Assembly (NCBI GenBank): GCA_021464525.1
Contig: JADRCO010000459.1
Coordinates: 1 to 33,310, forward strand
Direction of reading: 5' to 3'
DNA length: 33,310 nucleotides
Source: Rhizophagus sp. LPA8_4_AMF
Taxonomy: Eukaryota > Glomeromycota > Glomeromycetes > Glomerales > Glomeraceae
The translations under genes were made by a program, and so were the position numbers. Below, piece by piece: positions 12,376 through 22,875 of this stretch. The first letter of the stretch is position 1, and each line of letters starts with the position of its first letter. Below the pieces are notes generated by a model, which saw only the letters and a program-made list of their open reading frames with translations, was not told the origin of the DNA and searched no databases.

Positions 12376-12471
12376 GGCTTATATTCATCCGGATATTCAC
12401 CGAATATTCATTTGATCTGGTGAAAATTTTCCGTTAGGCAGACCGTTAGGCGGATATGTCCGGCAGATCAA
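12376..12471. other. GC-richer island with short direct and inverted repeats
   Basis: In an otherwise extremely AT-rich tract this segment has a direct repeat CCGTTAGGC (twice) and an inverted pair TTGATCTG / CAGATCAA enclosing it. It could be the end of a transposable element; nothing more can be said. Confidence 0.35.
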
Positions 12472-12664
12472 TGAGTTATATGAAAGTAATTATATGATTT
12501 CCAAATCATCATTCAAACCATTTTAGTACAAGTATTAAATCATTTCAATGAAATACGATTTAAGAAATTTCCTTCAAATTTTTGATTTTAACAATGAAGG
12601 CATTTGTTTAATAATTTGATTCGTCATTCTTTGTACATGCTATCTTACGATTGTTTAAATGTAG

Positions 12665-12769
12665 GTTATACAATGTGATCTTAAATGTGCAGACGATTGT
12701 ATATATGGAATTTTGAAAGAAAAATCATTAGATAATAATCTCGTTTTTGAAAGTCTAACGACTACAAAG
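12665..12769 (+). CDS. Possible isolated exon of an unrecognised or broken gene
   Basis: A 35-codon open stretch is bounded by an acceptor-like TTTAAATGTAG on the left and a consensus donor AAG|GTAAAT on the right. It starts VIQCDLKCADDCIYGI and ends FESLTTTK. Codon and residue use look protein-like compared with the surrounding AT desert. No partner exon was found, and the nearest downstream acceptor would bring an immediate stop codon. It may be a gene fragment or chance. Confidence 0.25.
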
Positions 12770-13054
12770 GTAAATTTTGGGTTTTTTTGTTATAGTAAAT
12801 ACTGCCCAGATTTTTGATTTAAATACTGTATATACAGTACACTTTCGTTATGCAAAAAGTTTTCGTCTCATAAAATCGTATTTATAATCATATTCTGAAA
12901 GATCAGTTACCATTTTTGCAAAATAACAGAATTATTTACAATGCACAAGGAATATCTTACTTTTATAAAATCATATTTTATTTATATTAATTTACATAAT
13001 AATGCAGCGTAGTAGAGAATATAATTATTAATAAGTAAAATAATTTGGTTATTA

Positions 13055-13972
13055 TTAATTAGTATTGAAATCTCTATTGCTATATTCACCATATACAGAT
13101 TGTTGTGTTATGTGTTTATGTTTTTCTTTCACATTCCTAAATAATAATGATATTACGTAAGTTAATGTACAATATTAAAAAAAAAAAAACTATTAAAATT
13201 GTTTGCTTTATTTGCTTACCCGTTTAATAAATCCAACATTACACTAGCCTTCCTTAAAGAAATAGTCATTTCTCTAATTTGAATGGCATAAGAATCTGGA
13301 AAATTATTATCCCTATTATATTCGCATGAGCAATCGTTAAAATTCCAATGAACTTCAGAACGAATATCATTTCCTTCTCTGCGAATAAATAAAGTACCAA
13401 AATCAAATAATACTAAATGTGAACCATTCTCGTAATGAAATCTAACACGTATCGATCCTTTTTTATTTATATCTCGAGAACGTGGAATATCTGAAATATC
13501 TAGCTTGAGCTTATCAATATTTTGATTATCTATGCGTATATTAAAAGTGGACTTTGGAGAGTCATAAGTTATTGTCGCGCCTCTTATCGAAAGACTATTA
13601 CAATCATACTTTTTATAAAAGTTTGATATATTTGGTTAGTATTTTTGAGCGAGGCGAATTGTTATAAAAAAAAAAAGAAAAAATTTAAATTACTTCAATT
13701 AGCAGTTTATTCTCTAAAATGAATTGAATCGGTTTAATTAAAATTTCCGTAATTATTACGTTCCAATCTTTACATACTGTTCTAAGAGAATTAATATGTT
13801 TATAGCTTTAAACGAAAAAAAAAAAGAAAAAATTAGGATTCTTTATTTTTTTGCAAATTAATATAAAAGAATTATCAAATTCTTACCTTGAACCTTTTAC
13901 ATTAACCAGGTCTTTAAGAATTAAAATTACCAATTCTTTTGGTAAACTCGGTTGTCGTGGCTGTTGTATCAT
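13055..13972 (-). CDS. F-box-like protein, family member 1 (isolated copy)
   Basis: Four exons, 13972-13887, 13805-13694, 13608-13220 and 13136-13055, are joined by introns of 81, 85 and 83 bases. The phases (2, 0, 2) fit and give 222 residues. I start at MIQQPRQPSLPKEL because the other copies start at the matching place; an in-frame ATG lies 39 bases upstream. Residues 9-60 look like an F-box: LPKELVILILKDL, then TVCKDWN at the exon 2 helix. F-box proteins usually bring substrates to SCF ubiquitin ligases through Skp1, so that role is inferred. The remaining 150 residues form a beta-rich family-specific domain with HWNFNDCSCEYNRDN and ISLRKASVMLDLLN. A CCAATCAAA box lies 125-133 bases upstream. 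This is the most diverged member of the family. Confidence 0.82.
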
Positions 13973-14096
13973 TCTTGTTTTTTTAAAAAAAAAAAAAACT
14001 ATCCGTTCCATTTTATAGAACACCAAGGTAAATAAAAATATCAAATGATAAAAACAGTGCCAATATAAGAAATTCATGCGAGAGAAAGAGATATAC

Positions 14097-14105
14097 TTTG
14101 ATTGG
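14097..14105 (-). promoter_or_regulatory. CCAAT-type box of F-box-like gene 1
   Basis: The minus strand reads CCAATCAAA 125-133 bases before the ATG at 13972. Two other intact family members have CCAATCAA at nearly the same distance, so it is probably a shared promoter element that could be bound by a HAP/NF-Y complex. Confidence 0.55.
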
Positions 14106-15120
14106 TTTAAAAGTAGTACTAGAAAAAACTTTTTTGTTCTAATCTCTATCATTGTTTAAAAAGATAACGTCATAGGATCAAGATATATCGGAAATACCCG
14201 AGATCTTTTACCTTTTTTTTTCGATGTTTTATACATACATATCTGATAAACTGATGGATCTGATAACGATAGGCTGTTTCACTAAATAGATAAGAAAAAA
14301 TGGTAAGAAAAATGTGAAAATCATGAATTGTGCTGCATCAACTAATAAAAAATTCACAAATATGCGTGACCATACCTATAATTATTTATAATTGTATTAA
14401 AAAGGGTATAGATATGAAAGAATTGTTAAAAAAAATTGAATTCACTAGTCGGCGGTTCTCGGTAGTATTAGGCAGTTGACAAACTTTTGCTTATCAATCA
14501 TTGTTTAAGAGCATCTGACCTAGGGCTTAGTTATGACTTTCTAAAAAGAGATAATCATTTATTTCTTTTTATCAAAAAAGTAATTATTTTACCATGGAAA
14601 AACCGTGAAAATTGAAGGATGTCTCATAACTATGAAACCTATGATCGACGATAACGGGGGATAGAATTTATTAGTGTAATGTTTTCTAATAAATATAATT
14701 TAATAATTTACTTGAAAAATAATTAATTATTATATAAATTTCGCGTCACCACGAGAATTTGGTTAATTATAAAATTAAAATTCTCGATCTTCTCGATTAA
14801 TTCAAGCATTTAATCTTTAAATAACATGCATAAAAAAACGATATTGATTATTTCCAAAAATAGAAAATTGTATGGTGTAATTTTAGACTCATGATTTATT
14901 ACATGAGACTATTAAGTATAAAAAGTTCAATTTTGTCCGTACCTTGTTTTGACGCGTTGGAAAGTAAAAATTCAAAAATAAAAAAATTTTTTATAATTTT
15001 ATAATTTCAAAATTTTGGAATATACATAAAAATTTGTAAAACCAATGCTAGTATATGACCTTTAAGACCTACATGACTTTAGTAACCAGCCCGTCTGATG
15101 ACCAAAAGTCATTTAAAACG

Positions 15121-15137
15121 GTCATTACCCAACACTG
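15121..15137 (-). repeat. Terminus resembling a hAT transposon end
   Basis: The minus strand reads CAGTGTTGGGTAATGAC, the style of hAT terminal repeats (CAGTGxTGGG). Short TGAC/GTCA inverted motifs follow inside it. No partner terminus and no transposase were found, so it may be a fragment. Confidence 0.35.
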
Positions 15138-15195
15138 GTAGAAAATGGAAAGAATTAATAAATTATCATTGAAGTTAGTAACAAAATAAGTATTA

Positions 15196-15370
15196 GTTAT
15201 TTACTGATCGAGTAGTATATAAATAGGTTATCATCCGAAATGGATAACTGAAATATTCACCGATGCCTTGGGGCCCCCCCCCCCGAAGGGAGGGGAGCAT
15301 CGGTGTATATGGAGTATTTATTTCGGATGATAAACAACTATTTATATACTAAACTAGGTCAGTAAATAAC
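15196..15370. repeat. Large palindrome with an 11-C run at its centre
   Basis: The two arms begin GTTATTTACTGA on both strands and continue with TAGTATATAAATAG, ATCATCCGAAAT and CACCGATGC in matching order. The centre holds GGGG, eleven C (15274-15284) and a GAAGGGAGGGG block. The arms are about 70 bases long with small gaps. Confidence 0.85.
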
Positions 15371-15375
15371 TTTTT

Positions 15376-15458
15376 TATCATCCTGGATATACTAATTGGT
15401 CCGCCAGTTTATAACTGGCGGAAAATTTCCTAGATACCAATTAGTAGCCAGGTGATAA
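15376..15458. repeat. Second palindrome next to the first
   Basis: The inner stem CCGCCAGTT/AACTGGCGG (15401-15409 / 15413-15421) closes a three-base loop. The outer arms pair TATCATCCTGG and ACTAATTGGT with ACCAATTAGT and CCAGGTGATA. It starts six bases after the first palindrome and shares its ATCATCC word. Confidence 0.85.
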
Positions 15459-17717
15459 ATATTATAAATTTGTTTACTTATTTTAATATAATTGCGAATC
15501 GTATTTAGCAAATGAAATAAGAACGAATTCTGCATTTACAATGTGAAAGAATTTTTACCTGAATTAAAATTATTGTTAATGACAATTTTGGTTCATTCTC
15601 ATTTATATATGAAGTACCTTTAGTACTTTTATAAGAAAGAATAATAGATGAAGTTATGTCATGGAATATCTTTGGTAATTTCTTTGAGTGATACTTGATC
15701 TGCCAGATAGGTAAAGAAATTTTTTACTATAATTTAAAGAGTTGTGGTCTTTTTTTTTAATAAACTGAATAATCTGAATAATCTTTTCAATTAGTCCTCT
15801 GTATGAAATACATCAATTTCTTATTGTGATAATATTGAATTTAAAGTGACATTTGCTTCAAACGTCAATGACACATTTTACAGTAGATGTTAGTTTTAAA
15901 TAGCTTGGATCTACTACGAAATTCCGAAAATCAAAAACTCTGTAATCTTGAAATTCGCAATCCTGAAAAATCTACAATTCAAAATTCATTATTCCGACAG
16001 TTCATTATTCCGAGATTACTATTACTTATAATAAAATTGGCATAAATAAATATAATATTGGGATAGTGGCTTGATTATTGGATCAGGATTTTGGGTGGCT
16101 CCTGAAAATTTTAATTGATACTGAATTATGTATGTATTGCAGATAATGTAGATTTCAAAATTTTTATCCATATTTAATGAATATAAAATAAGATGAATAA
16201 GCAAATTTGTTAATTTTCAATATAGTCGGATTCATATTTACGGAAATATCCTTATTTAAAAGATGAAATCGTCATTTGAAATAAATCTCATTTGAAGCAC
16301 AACAATAACATTCAACGCGCGCGCGCTGTATGGTTATTTTCTTTTGTAAATGATCAACATATACGAATATCAGATCTGTGGTAAAAATTTTTATAGAAGT
16401 GGGAGAAATTATCAAATGTTAAAATTAAGATGGTAAGGTTGAGTTCGTCTGGCTTAAATTTGAGCAAATCTTTCTTTTTTATCTTGTAATTTTTTATATC
16501 AAAGGTCTTGTATTATTTGCTTCATTACTTTTAATAAATTGAAACGCAATTTTAAAAATTCAAATTAAGAGGGGCAAGGCTCTGTATTGATTGTATTGAT
16601 TGGCGTAAACCACAACTTTTGTAATAGTACTTGGCGTTGATCAGTTAGACTTGATCAATGTACCAGTTACGTATTCCATTTTTAATGACCCAAAAGATAC
16701 AAAAAAATGAAATATTAATTTAGAAATAATGGCATGCCGCTGATGATATGGGGTTCTTTTTTTTTTGTAATTAAAGATCTAAAAATATTCCCACAAGATG
16801 TCAAAAAAAAAATTTTTTTTTCTTGTGATTGCCATATTCGGAATTTATAAAATTAATAAATAATTAGATTCGAAAAATATCGTTTTTTATCGATTATAAA
16901 TTTAACCATATTAATTATCACGTCTTAATTAACATTAAACGATACACTAATTATTTATTTATTTGTTAGAACTGATTGCTATTGTTTTATATTAAAAATA
17001 TCGCTTAAAGAATTATTTTAAACCATCTTCTTTTTCTTTAAATAAATTATTTTAATTTTTATTGGATATGTGGAATACGGTCGTCCTCCTGTGAAAAAAA
17101 AAATAAATTATATGATGGGACGTATTTTAAATTAATAAATTAGACTAAACATGCAGATGTAAAAATAACGGTCTTTGTCCGATATTCCCCATTCAATATT
17201 AGTCCATTTGTTGTTAAAAAAATATCGGAATCACTGGAGGATCGACATTTTTCCTAATGATAGACTAGAATAGACTAACTAATATATGCTCTTTTTAATC
17301 TGATCATAGTAATACATTTTGAATATTTACGTCACAGAATTCTTAGCAGATTTTCATTACCATTTACGTTGTTAATTGGAACTTTACTGCCAATTAAATG
17401 AGATTGATGAGGAGATAAAATGAGCAATTTTACAGTTTATCATATTCTGTTGGTCCTGTGAAAGAGCATAGATCTTCACATGTCTAGATTTTTCCCTTTT
17501 ATAGCATGAATACGTAGATCTTTATTATCATCACGCTAGCGCACACGTTACGGATATCAAGATCTATTATGTATACATTCAAAAAAACGAATAGGCTTTT
17601 TATTGCTTTATAATTATTAATCAATATTTTCATAATTTATAAATGAGATGAAATTAAAACATACGTTAATTTCAAAGTAACAAAGACTAATATTCTTAGC
17701 CCCATAAGTAACCCCTT

Positions 17718-17763
17718 GATTAGGAGTGATTTCTTCCCAACCCCCATTAATCATCTCCTAATC
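17718..17763. repeat. Hairpin-forming inverted repeat
   Basis: GATTAGGAGTGAT (17718-17730) pairs with ATCATCTCCTAATC (17750-17763) with one bulged base and a 19-base loop. It lies about 340 bases before the HMG-box start codon. It could be a promoter-region repeat or a tiny element. Confidence 0.6.
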
Positions 17764-18100
17764 TTATATATACATACATATATGTACACATACTCTTCAT
17801 ATTTCCCTGAAAATAATATTCCAATTTCTATGTGGATAATCCTTTTCGGATAAAATCTATATAATTATGTATTTATGTATATTATTGAAAGAATATTTAT
17901 AAAATTGACATAGTTATTTTTTTAAATGAATTTACTTATTTATATTAATAATAACATATATTCATACAGTATAATATATTTTATCAATAATATTATATAT
18001 GTTATTAAAAATTTATATAACCCCTTCATTCAATGTAAAAAAAAAAAAAAAAAAGTATAAAATAAAGTACAAAAATCTAAAAGGAATTGAACTTCATAAA

Positions 18101-18700
18101 ATGTCAACTTCAAATATTCGTTTCGATATGCCTGATTTTCCTGATGATATCAAACTTCCTTTTCCTCCTAAAATAAACATTTACAATTTATTATCAAAAA
18201 GAAAATTACCTGATGGAACTAATAAAAGAATTCCCAACGCGTTCATAATTTATAGAATGGCTTTAAATCACGAACTTGTGTCTAAAGGTTATAAATATTC
18301 TTTGTCACAGGTTTCTACTATGGCTAGTAAGGCCTGGAAGAACGAATCGAAAGAAGTTAAACAAGCATATAATAGTTTGGTTAATAATGCCAGGGTTCTA
18401 GAGTCTTCTTTAAATGATGAAAATAATATCACAAATTATAATAATGCAACGATAGGTGAAAATCAATTATTTTCTCAAAGCGACCAAAACACGGTTATGA
18501 CACCTATAACTGCTACTATTGCTGAGTCTTACACACCAGAATTCATAACGTCCGAAAATCCAATATTTATAAGTCATATTAGTTCTTATCCTTCTCTTAA
18601 TAATCTTGTTACAACTAACATTTCTTCAATTGATGAACGTCTTCGTATATTAGAAGAACGTCAAAAATTGATAGCTGAAAGGATAGGCATTAAATTTTAA
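18101..18700 (+). CDS. MATA_HMG-type HMG-box protein
   Basis: A single exon of 199 residues. I start at MSTSNIRFDMPDF; an in-frame ATG 102 bases upstream would add a Lys-rich stretch read from a poly-A tract and is unlikely to be used. Residues 43-105 form an HMG box of the MATA type: RIPNAFIIYRMALNHEL, then SLSQVSTMASKAWKNES, then VKQAYNSLVNNA. It has the aromatic and Trp79 core positions and the Asn and Ile residues expected near the minor-groove wedge. Such proteins bind DNA in the nucleus, and members include sex-locus and developmental regulators. The middle is Ser/Thr/Asn-rich, and the last 25 residues (DERLRILEERQKLIAER) look like a short coiled coil for pairing. Many paralogs exist in arbuscular mycorrhizal fungi, so a mating role cannot be assumed. 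Confidence 0.88.
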   Translation: MSTSNIRFDMPDFPDDIKLPFPPKINIYNLLSKRKLPDGTNKRIPNAFIIYRMALNHELVSKGYKYSLSQVSTMASKAWKNESKEVKQAYNSLVNNARVLESSLNDENNITNYNNATIGENQLFSQSDQNTVMTPITATIAESYTPEFITSENPIFISHISSYPSLNNLVTTNISSIDERLRILEERQKLIAERIGIKF

Positions 18701-19422
18701 ATTACAGGAAATTATAAAAAGCGAAAAATTTGATTTATTAATTAATAATATTTCTTACTTAATCTGTAAATAAAAAAAAAAAAATTTTATTATTTTTAAG
18801 AAAAAAAAAAAAAAAAAATAAAAAAATATTTATTTAAAAAAAAAAAAAAAAAAAAATTTAAAAATTTTTATTTAACAAAAAAAAAAAATAAGTATAATTA
18901 ATTACCAAATTTTTTGTATATAATTAATCTTTTATAAAATAACTTCTCATTTTAATTTTGTTGGAGATTCATTCTTTTATTTAATTTCAAAATTTTTACA
19001 TTATTTCGCAAATTAAAAAAAAAAAAAAGAAAATTTACTTTTATTTACTATAAATAAGGAGAACATTATTTATAATGCTAATTCCGCGTAGGACTGTAAC
19101 ACGGCAACGCCTAAGACTTAATAACCCGGATGCATGCATCATTCAGGATGGGTGTTTGGATGGGGTGTTTTTTTATATAATAAATATTTTGTGGAAATTT
19201 ATAAATAAAATTTTATTATATTAGTGTCTTTTATAACTTTGGTACATATAGGAATAATATTGATTCAGAACTAAAAAATTGATCAGCGGATGGACTAACG
19301 TAAAAAAATAAAAAAGTATAAGAATAATTTTATTAAATAAATATCTAATAAAAAAAAAAAAAAATACCAAAGTTAATGGAAATACATAATGCATATAAAT
19401 TAATAATTAGATATTAAATTGT
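18701..19422. other. Intergenic: A-rich tracts and a GC-richer island
   Basis: The 3' flank of the HMG-box gene has four long A runs (about 18769-18886), the longest about 22 bases. A GC-richer block follows at 19083-19168, then AT-rich sequence up to the stop of the next F-box-like gene. No exon is seen. Confidence 0.6.
19083..19168. other. GC-richer island with a 12-base perfect palindrome
   Basis: The block has several CG dinucleotides and the perfect palindrome GATGCATGCATC, unlike its surroundings. It matches no RNA gene I can recognise. A repeat fragment is possible. Confidence 0.3.
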
Positions 19423-20347
19423 TCAAAGTTCCAAAGTAAAATGACTAAAATCACAAACAAAATCATCAATATCGAATGTAGGTCGTTTGATTATATATTT
19501 ATATTGATAGTCCTTTGTATTTAATTTCCTAAAAGATAGAAAAAATATTCAGTAAAAATATTATATATATATATGCATATATATATTAATTTGATTCTAC
19601 TTACTCATCCAATAAATCTAATATTATACACATTTTCTTTAAAGATATAATCAATTTTTCAATTTTAATAATAATACCAAAATAATTATATTGTGAATCT
19701 TTTTTTGATATACACATACAATCATTATAATTCCATTCAATACTATATTTAACTTCCATCATTTCATTTGAATTTCTTTCTTCATAAAATAACAAAGTAC
19801 CTAAATTAAATTCAACTAAATATTCTTCCCTATTTTCATATTTAAAATGAATACATATTTTCCTTTTTTCAATATTTTCAAGTATATTAAAAAAGTATGG
19901 ATAATACAATTCAAAGTTATTACCATTTATTAAAATATTACAACTAGAATTCGTAAAATCATATTTTATACTTTTTTTTGAACAATTATTAAAACAATAC
20001 TTTTTCTTTCGAAATTAAGAAAAAATCTTGATGTTAGATTATATTATATGATATATACAAAAAAAAAAGTTTCTTTTTAAAAAAGTTTTTATTAATTACC
20101 CCAATTAATAGTTTGCTTTTTAATCTGAATTCGATTTCTTCAGTTAATACAAGTTCAATTAAATTTTTCCATCTTTTACACACTATACAAATAGAATTCA
20201 TATATTTAAAACTTAAAAGCAAAGATGTAATTAGAATTATAACATTAAAATTTTTATTTTATAAATAAAAATTTTATCTTACCTTGTTACGTTTAATAAT
20301 TCTTTAAAAGCTATTATTAATAATTCGTTTGCTAAAAGCTGCGCCAT
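19423..20347 (-). CDS. F-box-like protein, family member 2
   Basis: Four exons, 20347-20283, 20211-20100, 19999-19605 and 19528-19423, have introns of 71, 100 and 76 bases in phases 2, 0 and 2, giving 225 residues. The start MAQLLANELLIIAFKELL is shared with two neighbours. Exons 1-2 form an F-box-like helical unit (NELLIIAFKELL ... CIVCKRWKNLIELVL). Exon 3 carries the family domain, with KYENREEYLVEFNLGTLLFY, IEWNYNDCMCI and LIISLKKMCIILDLLDE. Exon 4 gives a variable tail ending TLEL. The acceptor of exon 3 could also lie six bases earlier. It was chosen by comparison with the other copies, where exon 3 begins with Tyr after AAG. A CCAATCAA box lies 117-124 bases upstream. SCF-type ubiquitin ligase adaptor function is inferred only. 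Confidence 0.85.
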
Positions 20348-20463
20348 TGAAAGATTATAAAAAACAAGAAGAAGAAGAAAAGTCGGGAATTTTCTATTCA
20401 GTCATTTTTACAAAGCAGATATAAATAAATATGCGTGAATTAGTCACACGTGCATGAAAACAA

Positions 20464-20471
20464 TTGATTGG
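20464..20471 (-). promoter_or_regulatory. CCAAT-type box of F-box-like gene 2
   Basis: The minus strand reads CCAATCAA, ending 124 bases before the ATG. It is shared with members 1 and 4 of the family. Confidence 0.55.
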
Positions 20472-20725
20472 CTAAATTATTTATTATGTTATCAATTTTT
20501 TTAAAGTAGTTTCATTCATTTATATGGATCATAGAAAAAAGGTAAAATTGTATGGTTAAATAAAATTCAGTCATCGCGAGAAACCGCGTCGATACTTATT
20601 ATAGTTAATATCGATTACATTTTCTATCGTAAAGTTTTGAGTGATTATCGAATTTTGGTCATGTGTAAGAATTACAGTTATTTGATAGAATAAGTGATAT
20701 ACCGTAATAACAAAATTTCGAATCA

Positions 20726-21241
20726 TCAAACTGCTCGATCGAGTTTAAAATATTTATACTGAATACTGATCTTTATATTTAATTTCCTAAATAAAGAAAT
20801 GTTTATTAGTCTTTTAAAAAAAATATGTATATAAATATATAAAATTTTCATTACTCACTCATCTAATATACTAATGAAATAATCAATTTTTCAATCGTAT
20901 TATATTCTTTAGTATAAATGCACATATAATCCTTATGAATCCACTCAATTTCAAGAGTTAATTACGTTACCTAATGTTAATTCAACTGAATATTCATGAT
21001 CTAGACTATTTTTATAATGAAAATTAACACGTAATTTGCTTACTAAACTATCAAAACAAGTTCAATCAATATTTACATACTATAAAAATAGAATTCATGT
21101 ATTCAAAACTTTCAAAAAAAAGAGAATATTAATCAAAAGAATTTACTTGGGAAACAATTAACAAATTTCTTAATATTTACCTTGTTACATTTAATAATTC
21201 TTTATTTGATAATTCTTTAAAAGTCATCTCGTTTGCGCCAT
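20726..21241 (-). pseudogene. F-box-like family copy, degenerate
   Basis: Traces of all four exons of the family lie in order on the minus strand. The start MAQ is kept (21241), but two internal deletions bring a stop at codon six, and a short duplication follows. The exon 2 trace keeps YMNSI and VCK but has lost the KRWKN block. The exon 3 trace gives RVNFHYKNSLDHEYSVEL and, after a stop, IEWIHKDYMCIYTKEYNTIE. The last helix region is shortened by a deletion. The exon 4 trace starts after a normal acceptor at 20787. The number of lesions excludes expression of a full protein. A possible hAT-like insertion lies 133 bases upstream of the old start codon. Confidence 0.8.
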
Positions 21242-21373
21242 GTATATTTTTATCGCATTTATACGAAATCAAAGTAACACAAAAAACGCTTGTCACCAAT
21301 TATACATGGGTGAATTAGAATCAGGTGATACCGATATATTACCCACGTAAAATGGGAAAAAGATGATGTAACC

Positions 21374-21723
21374 CAGTGATGGAAGATCTTGATCTTCCAA
21401 TAGAAGCTTCCAATTCTTTTGTGAGATAAGAGAAAATTTGAATAGTAGTGATCTTTTAGTGAATACAACACATCATAAAAAAAAATCAAAATGGGAGTTT
21501 AGAAGTTTGTTCAGTCCCTCTTTAAACGTTCCTGATTATGCTAAATAAAGTGTTAAATTTGTAACTTTCTAAAATATTGTTTTGTGTATAATTAAATATT
21601 ATTGGATGAAATATTTCACGTGATAAAGATACTTCCAAGCTTCCAATTGGAATTGGAAATATGCATTGGAATTGGAAGATAGAAAGTTCCAAAGTGCTTC
21701 CAATCTTCCGGTGAACATCACTG
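21374..21723. mobile_element. Possible non-autonomous hAT-like element with TTCCAA subterminal repeats
   Basis: Both ends carry the inverted terminal octamer CAGTGATG (21374-21381 and, reversed, 21716-21723), the typical start of hAT elements. Inside, near both ends, the hexamer TTCCAA or its reverse TTGGAA occurs many times in both directions (for example GATCTTCCAA, AGCTTCCAATT, GGAATTGGAAG). Clustered subterminal hexamers are transposase binding sites in hAT elements. The 8-base flanks do not match, so the target duplication is not confirmed. Size is 350 bp with no transposase. Confidence 0.55.
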
Positions 21724-21933
21724 GTCACTAGCCGGTAACAAATTAATGAAATTAAAGAATAAATTTTTATATTTTAAAAAGTAAATTAAAGTAGATACCA
21801 ACACATCGTAATATTTGATTTAAAATCACGAACCATTCACAAGTAAAATTGTACTTTTTTAAAAAAAAATAAACCAAAAATTTTAGGTCATTCAAATAAA
21901 TGTTCTATTACATGTATAGTTGAATATTTGTTT

Positions 21934-22875
21934 CTAATAAGTAAAATAGTCTTCTGAAGAAAAAAAATCAACCTCACCAAAATCAATATAATCAATATCA
22001 AATAAAGTTGCGTTAAATATACGTTTTTTAATTATGCATTTATATTGATATTTGTCAGTATTTAATTTTCTAAAAAAAGAAAAAAAAATTATAATATATA
22101 TATATAGTTTAAAATAACATTTTTAAAATTAAAAAAAAAAAAAAATTTCTTAATTACTTACTCATCTAATAGATCCAAAATAATACACATTTTCTTTAAT
22201 GAAATAATCAATTTTTCAATTGTAATAAATTCCTTGGTATAAATACACATACAATCTTTATGATTCCACTCAATTTCAAATTTAATTTCGTATTTCTCAA
22301 AAAAAAATAATACGGTACCTAAATTTAATTCAACTAAATATTCATTATTTTCATTATTTTTATATTGAAAATTAACATATATTTTTCTTTTTTCAATATT
22401 TTCAGGTATATTAGAAAAATATGGGTTATAATGATCTTCATTAATAAAAATATTAAAAGAAGAATTCGTACAGTCATATTTTATGCTTTTTGCTGTACAA
22501 AAATCATACTTTTTTTTTTCAAAAATTTTGAGAAAATTTAATAATTTATAAAATAAATAAATTTTTTTTAAAAAAAACAATTCTTATTATAATTTCAATT
22601 ACCTCAGTTAATAGTTTGTTCTTTAATCTAAATTCAATTTCTTCAATCAAAACAAGTTCAATTAAATTTTTCCATTTTTTACATACTGTATAAATAGAAC
22701 TCATATATTCAAAACTTTTTTTGAAAAAGTAATAAAATATGATATTAGGAATTTTTAATTTTTTTTTTTTAAAAAAAAAAATATTACTTGAGAAAATTTT
22801 TTAATATTACCTTGTCTCATTTAATAATTCTTTAAAAGTTATTATTAATAATTCGTTCGCTAAGAGCTGCGCCAT
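21934..22875 (-). CDS. F-box-like protein, family member 3
   Basis: Four exons, 22875-22811, 22714-22603, 22508-22162 and 22069-21934, have introns of 96, 94 and 92 bases in phases 2, 0 and 2, giving 219 residues. It starts MAQLLANELLIITFKELL. The F-box-like part continues with SFEYMSSIYTVCKKWKNLIE. The family domain in exon 3 has YLVELNLGTVLFFFEKY, IEWNHKDCMCIYTKE and LIISLKKMCIILDLLDE. It is shorter than in the neighbours because the segment between the DCMC motif and the final helix is reduced. The variable tail encoded by exon 4 is the longest of the family (about 45 residues, ending EDYFTY). A TATAAATAC-type box lies about 45 bases upstream. No exact CCAATCAA box is seen; the nearest similar word is CCAACTC near 22982. 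Confidence 0.85.

Larger units (their letters stand above)
8811..13054. other. Long AT-rich gene-poor tract
   Basis: The 5' flank of the minus-strand gene lies at 8811-9050. Beyond it are microsatellites, a foldback repeat (9875-10033), about 2 kb of almost pure A/T sequence (10000-12300), a small GC-richer island (12376-12471) and one possible isolated exon (12665-12769). Nothing else is recognised. Confidence 0.6.
13973..18100. other. Intergenic region between the first F-box-like gene and the HMG-box gene
   Basis: No coding exons were recognised. It contains the CCAAT-type box of the F-box-like gene, a hAT-like terminus (15121-15137), two neighbouring large palindromes (15196-15458), an alternating CG run at about 16316-16326, and a hairpin (17718-17763). 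A segment at about 15920-16010 has repeated short motifs of the form ATTCCGA/AATTCAAAA, probably old repeat DNA. Confidence 0.55.

Noticed and set aside
15085..15120. CTGATGA followed by a small stem, like a hammerhead ribozyme core
   Set aside because: The required GAAA segment after the stem is missing and no closing stems could be drawn.
16022..16204. Minus-strand frame with GATQNPDPIIKPLSQ
   Set aside because: Some residues look protein-like, but the frame lacks a start context and lies in repeat-like sequence; too short to support.
17999..18100. Upstream in-frame ATG giving a 34-residue extension of the HMG-box protein
   Set aside because: The extension is translated from a poly-A tract and AT-rich leader; the ATG at 18101 gives a normal start for the family.
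21259..21728. Two minus-strand open frames upstream of the dead F-box-like copy
   Set aside because: They fall inside and beside the hAT-like element and are made of its TTCCAA-type repeats.
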